DNA from: Phallusia mammillata
Taxonomy: Eukaryota > Chordata > Ascidiacea > Phlebobranchia > Ascidiidae
Assembly (NCBI GenBank): GCA_003260075.1
Contig: QLIY01000577.1
Location: 15,844 to 79,843 of the forward strand
Length of the DNA: 64,000 nt
Direction: 5' to 3'
Part shown: piece after piece, positions 63,154-64,000 of the stretch
Numbering within the stretch: position 1 is the stretch's first letter
Layout: the number at the start of each line of letters is the position of its first letter
Notes under the pieces: generated by a model
What the model was told of the DNA's origin: nothing
The model's input: only the letters and a program-made list of their open reading frames with translations
Databases searched by the model: none
Program-made: the position numbers and the translations under genes

Positions 63154-63762
63154 GTTAGCTTTTGTCGTTGTCTTTATCCTTACACGAAAATCTGATGACT
63201 GATCGAAACGTCTGTTCAGCCAAGCGTCGGGATGTGAAGTTACTGTCAGCCGAATTTTGTGTTCTAGCCCAGTTTGTACTTCTTATGTTTTTTTATTTTT
63301 TTTTATTTTTTTTAAATATTTACTAATTCAAATCATCACCTTTATCTTCATTTAAAGTAAAACTATAGTTATCCGACAGGATTTGTTTTCCTATTAAACC
63401 CCTGCCTCTTTCCCAACAAGGATTAGCTTTTAGGTCCCTTCGTCTAGTCCAGTGGTTCCCAAACTATGCGCCAACATTGAAAATTAAAATCAATCAAGTA
63501 GAGTAGTAGTACCAGCTACCAGGTGCTTAGACCACTTAGTGGTCTAGGCCAAACATGTTCCACATCTCTGAGATGTTCAACTATTATGTTGAAACCCGAA
63601 AAGGGTATTAGTTTGTTAAATTTTCTTTGGTAATCGGATGTTAGTGTTTTGGGGAGGATTTTGACAAGTTTACGTAAGTATTTGTCGACTGTTGGGTAAT
63701 TTTGCGAAAGAATTTAAATTAATTATTATTTCTGCTATTAGACTTTTTTTAAACTTTCAAAA

Positions 63763-63966
63763 ATGATCAAAAAGAGGAAAGAATCTGTGTTTCTTCTCGC
63801 AACTATTATGTTATTTATCCAATTTACGAATGGTGAGATGTATCCATTCGGACCTGCACATGGCGACACAAATGTAACATTTAATCAATGGTCCACTGGA
63901 AACAGTGAAATTATTTTATTAAATCCGATACCGTTCATGGGAGCCGGAAGCATTTCTAAAATCTGG
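63763..63966 (+). CDS. NIDO-domain protein, second copy, first exon only
   Basis: Identical in coding sequence to the first exon of the gene at 57871 (signal peptide and first NIDO residues, ending SISKIW before GTAAGT). The upstream 180 bases are also nearly identical. The rest lies past the window. It is either a tandem paralogue or a further unmerged haplotype copy of the same locus. Confidence 0.8.
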
Positions 63967-64000
63967 GTAAGTTTATCTTAGTTATTCAGGCAAGCATGCG

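Larger units (their letters stand above)
62016..63582. other. Intergenic with SINEs and an N-joined duplication
   Basis: No gene seen. Includes two tRNA-like SINEs (62390-62652), a 71-bp duplication around an N (63012-63153), and near 63450 a hAT-like end CAGTGGTTCCCAAAC with no partner in the window. Confidence 0.5.

Overview
The window looks like nuclear DNA of a solitary ascidian, most like Ciona. It is AT-rich, genes are compact with many short GT-AG introns, and the orthologues are those of a basal chordate: a full-length latrophilin with a sea-urchin-egg-lectin domain, UHRF1, TOPORS, EMRE and a kringle/PAN serine protease. The exact species is inference. All gene models below were spliced by eye; reading phase was checked across every junction, and the full-length models of four genes (latrophilin, protease, TOPORS, UHRF1) plus the NIDO gene add up to whole codons.

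Layout: 510-2216 (-) C-type lectin-domain gene, 5' part not found. 5376-5630 (+) EMRE/SMDT1. 5.7-11.5 kb is repeat-rich without a recognised gene. 11.5-12.1 kb (-) holds a possible small secreted protein. 14.8-24.8 kb (+) is a complete latrophilin (adhesion GPCR, 21 exons, 1637 aa). 25.6-28.4 kb (+) is a PAN-FN2-kringle-trypsin protease (576 aa). 29.8-34.4 kb (+) is a single-pass receptor with LDL-receptor class A modules, a thrombospondin repeat and a tyrosine-motif tail. 44.66-35.8 kb (-) is TOPORS (506 aa). 45.66-53.3 kb (+) is UHRF1 (757 aa), head to head with TOPORS. 57.9-62.0 kb (+) is a secreted NIDO-domain protein (522 aa), and its promoter and first exon recur at 63.58 kb to the window end.

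Transposons: four hAT-type elements with 8-bp target duplications (three perfect, one 7/8), one TA-flanked element, a foldback repeat, tRNA-Leu-like SINEs and other hAT ends.

The most unusual feature is about 26 short runs of C, basically 10 Cs each, most of them sitting between two near-identical direct copies of 40-250 bp, plus five long C/G runs of 53-96. At 63083 the same arrangement has a single N instead of Cs. Where a run falls in coding sequence it breaks the frame, and the frame is restored by dropping one copy. I therefore read them as gap filler between overlapping, unmerged (probably allelic) contig ends, not as biology. The side benefit is that many loci are sampled twice, and the two samples of the LDLa receptor differ far more than those elsewhere. 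I found no convincing novel system, no RNA operon, no CRISPR array and no viral gene.
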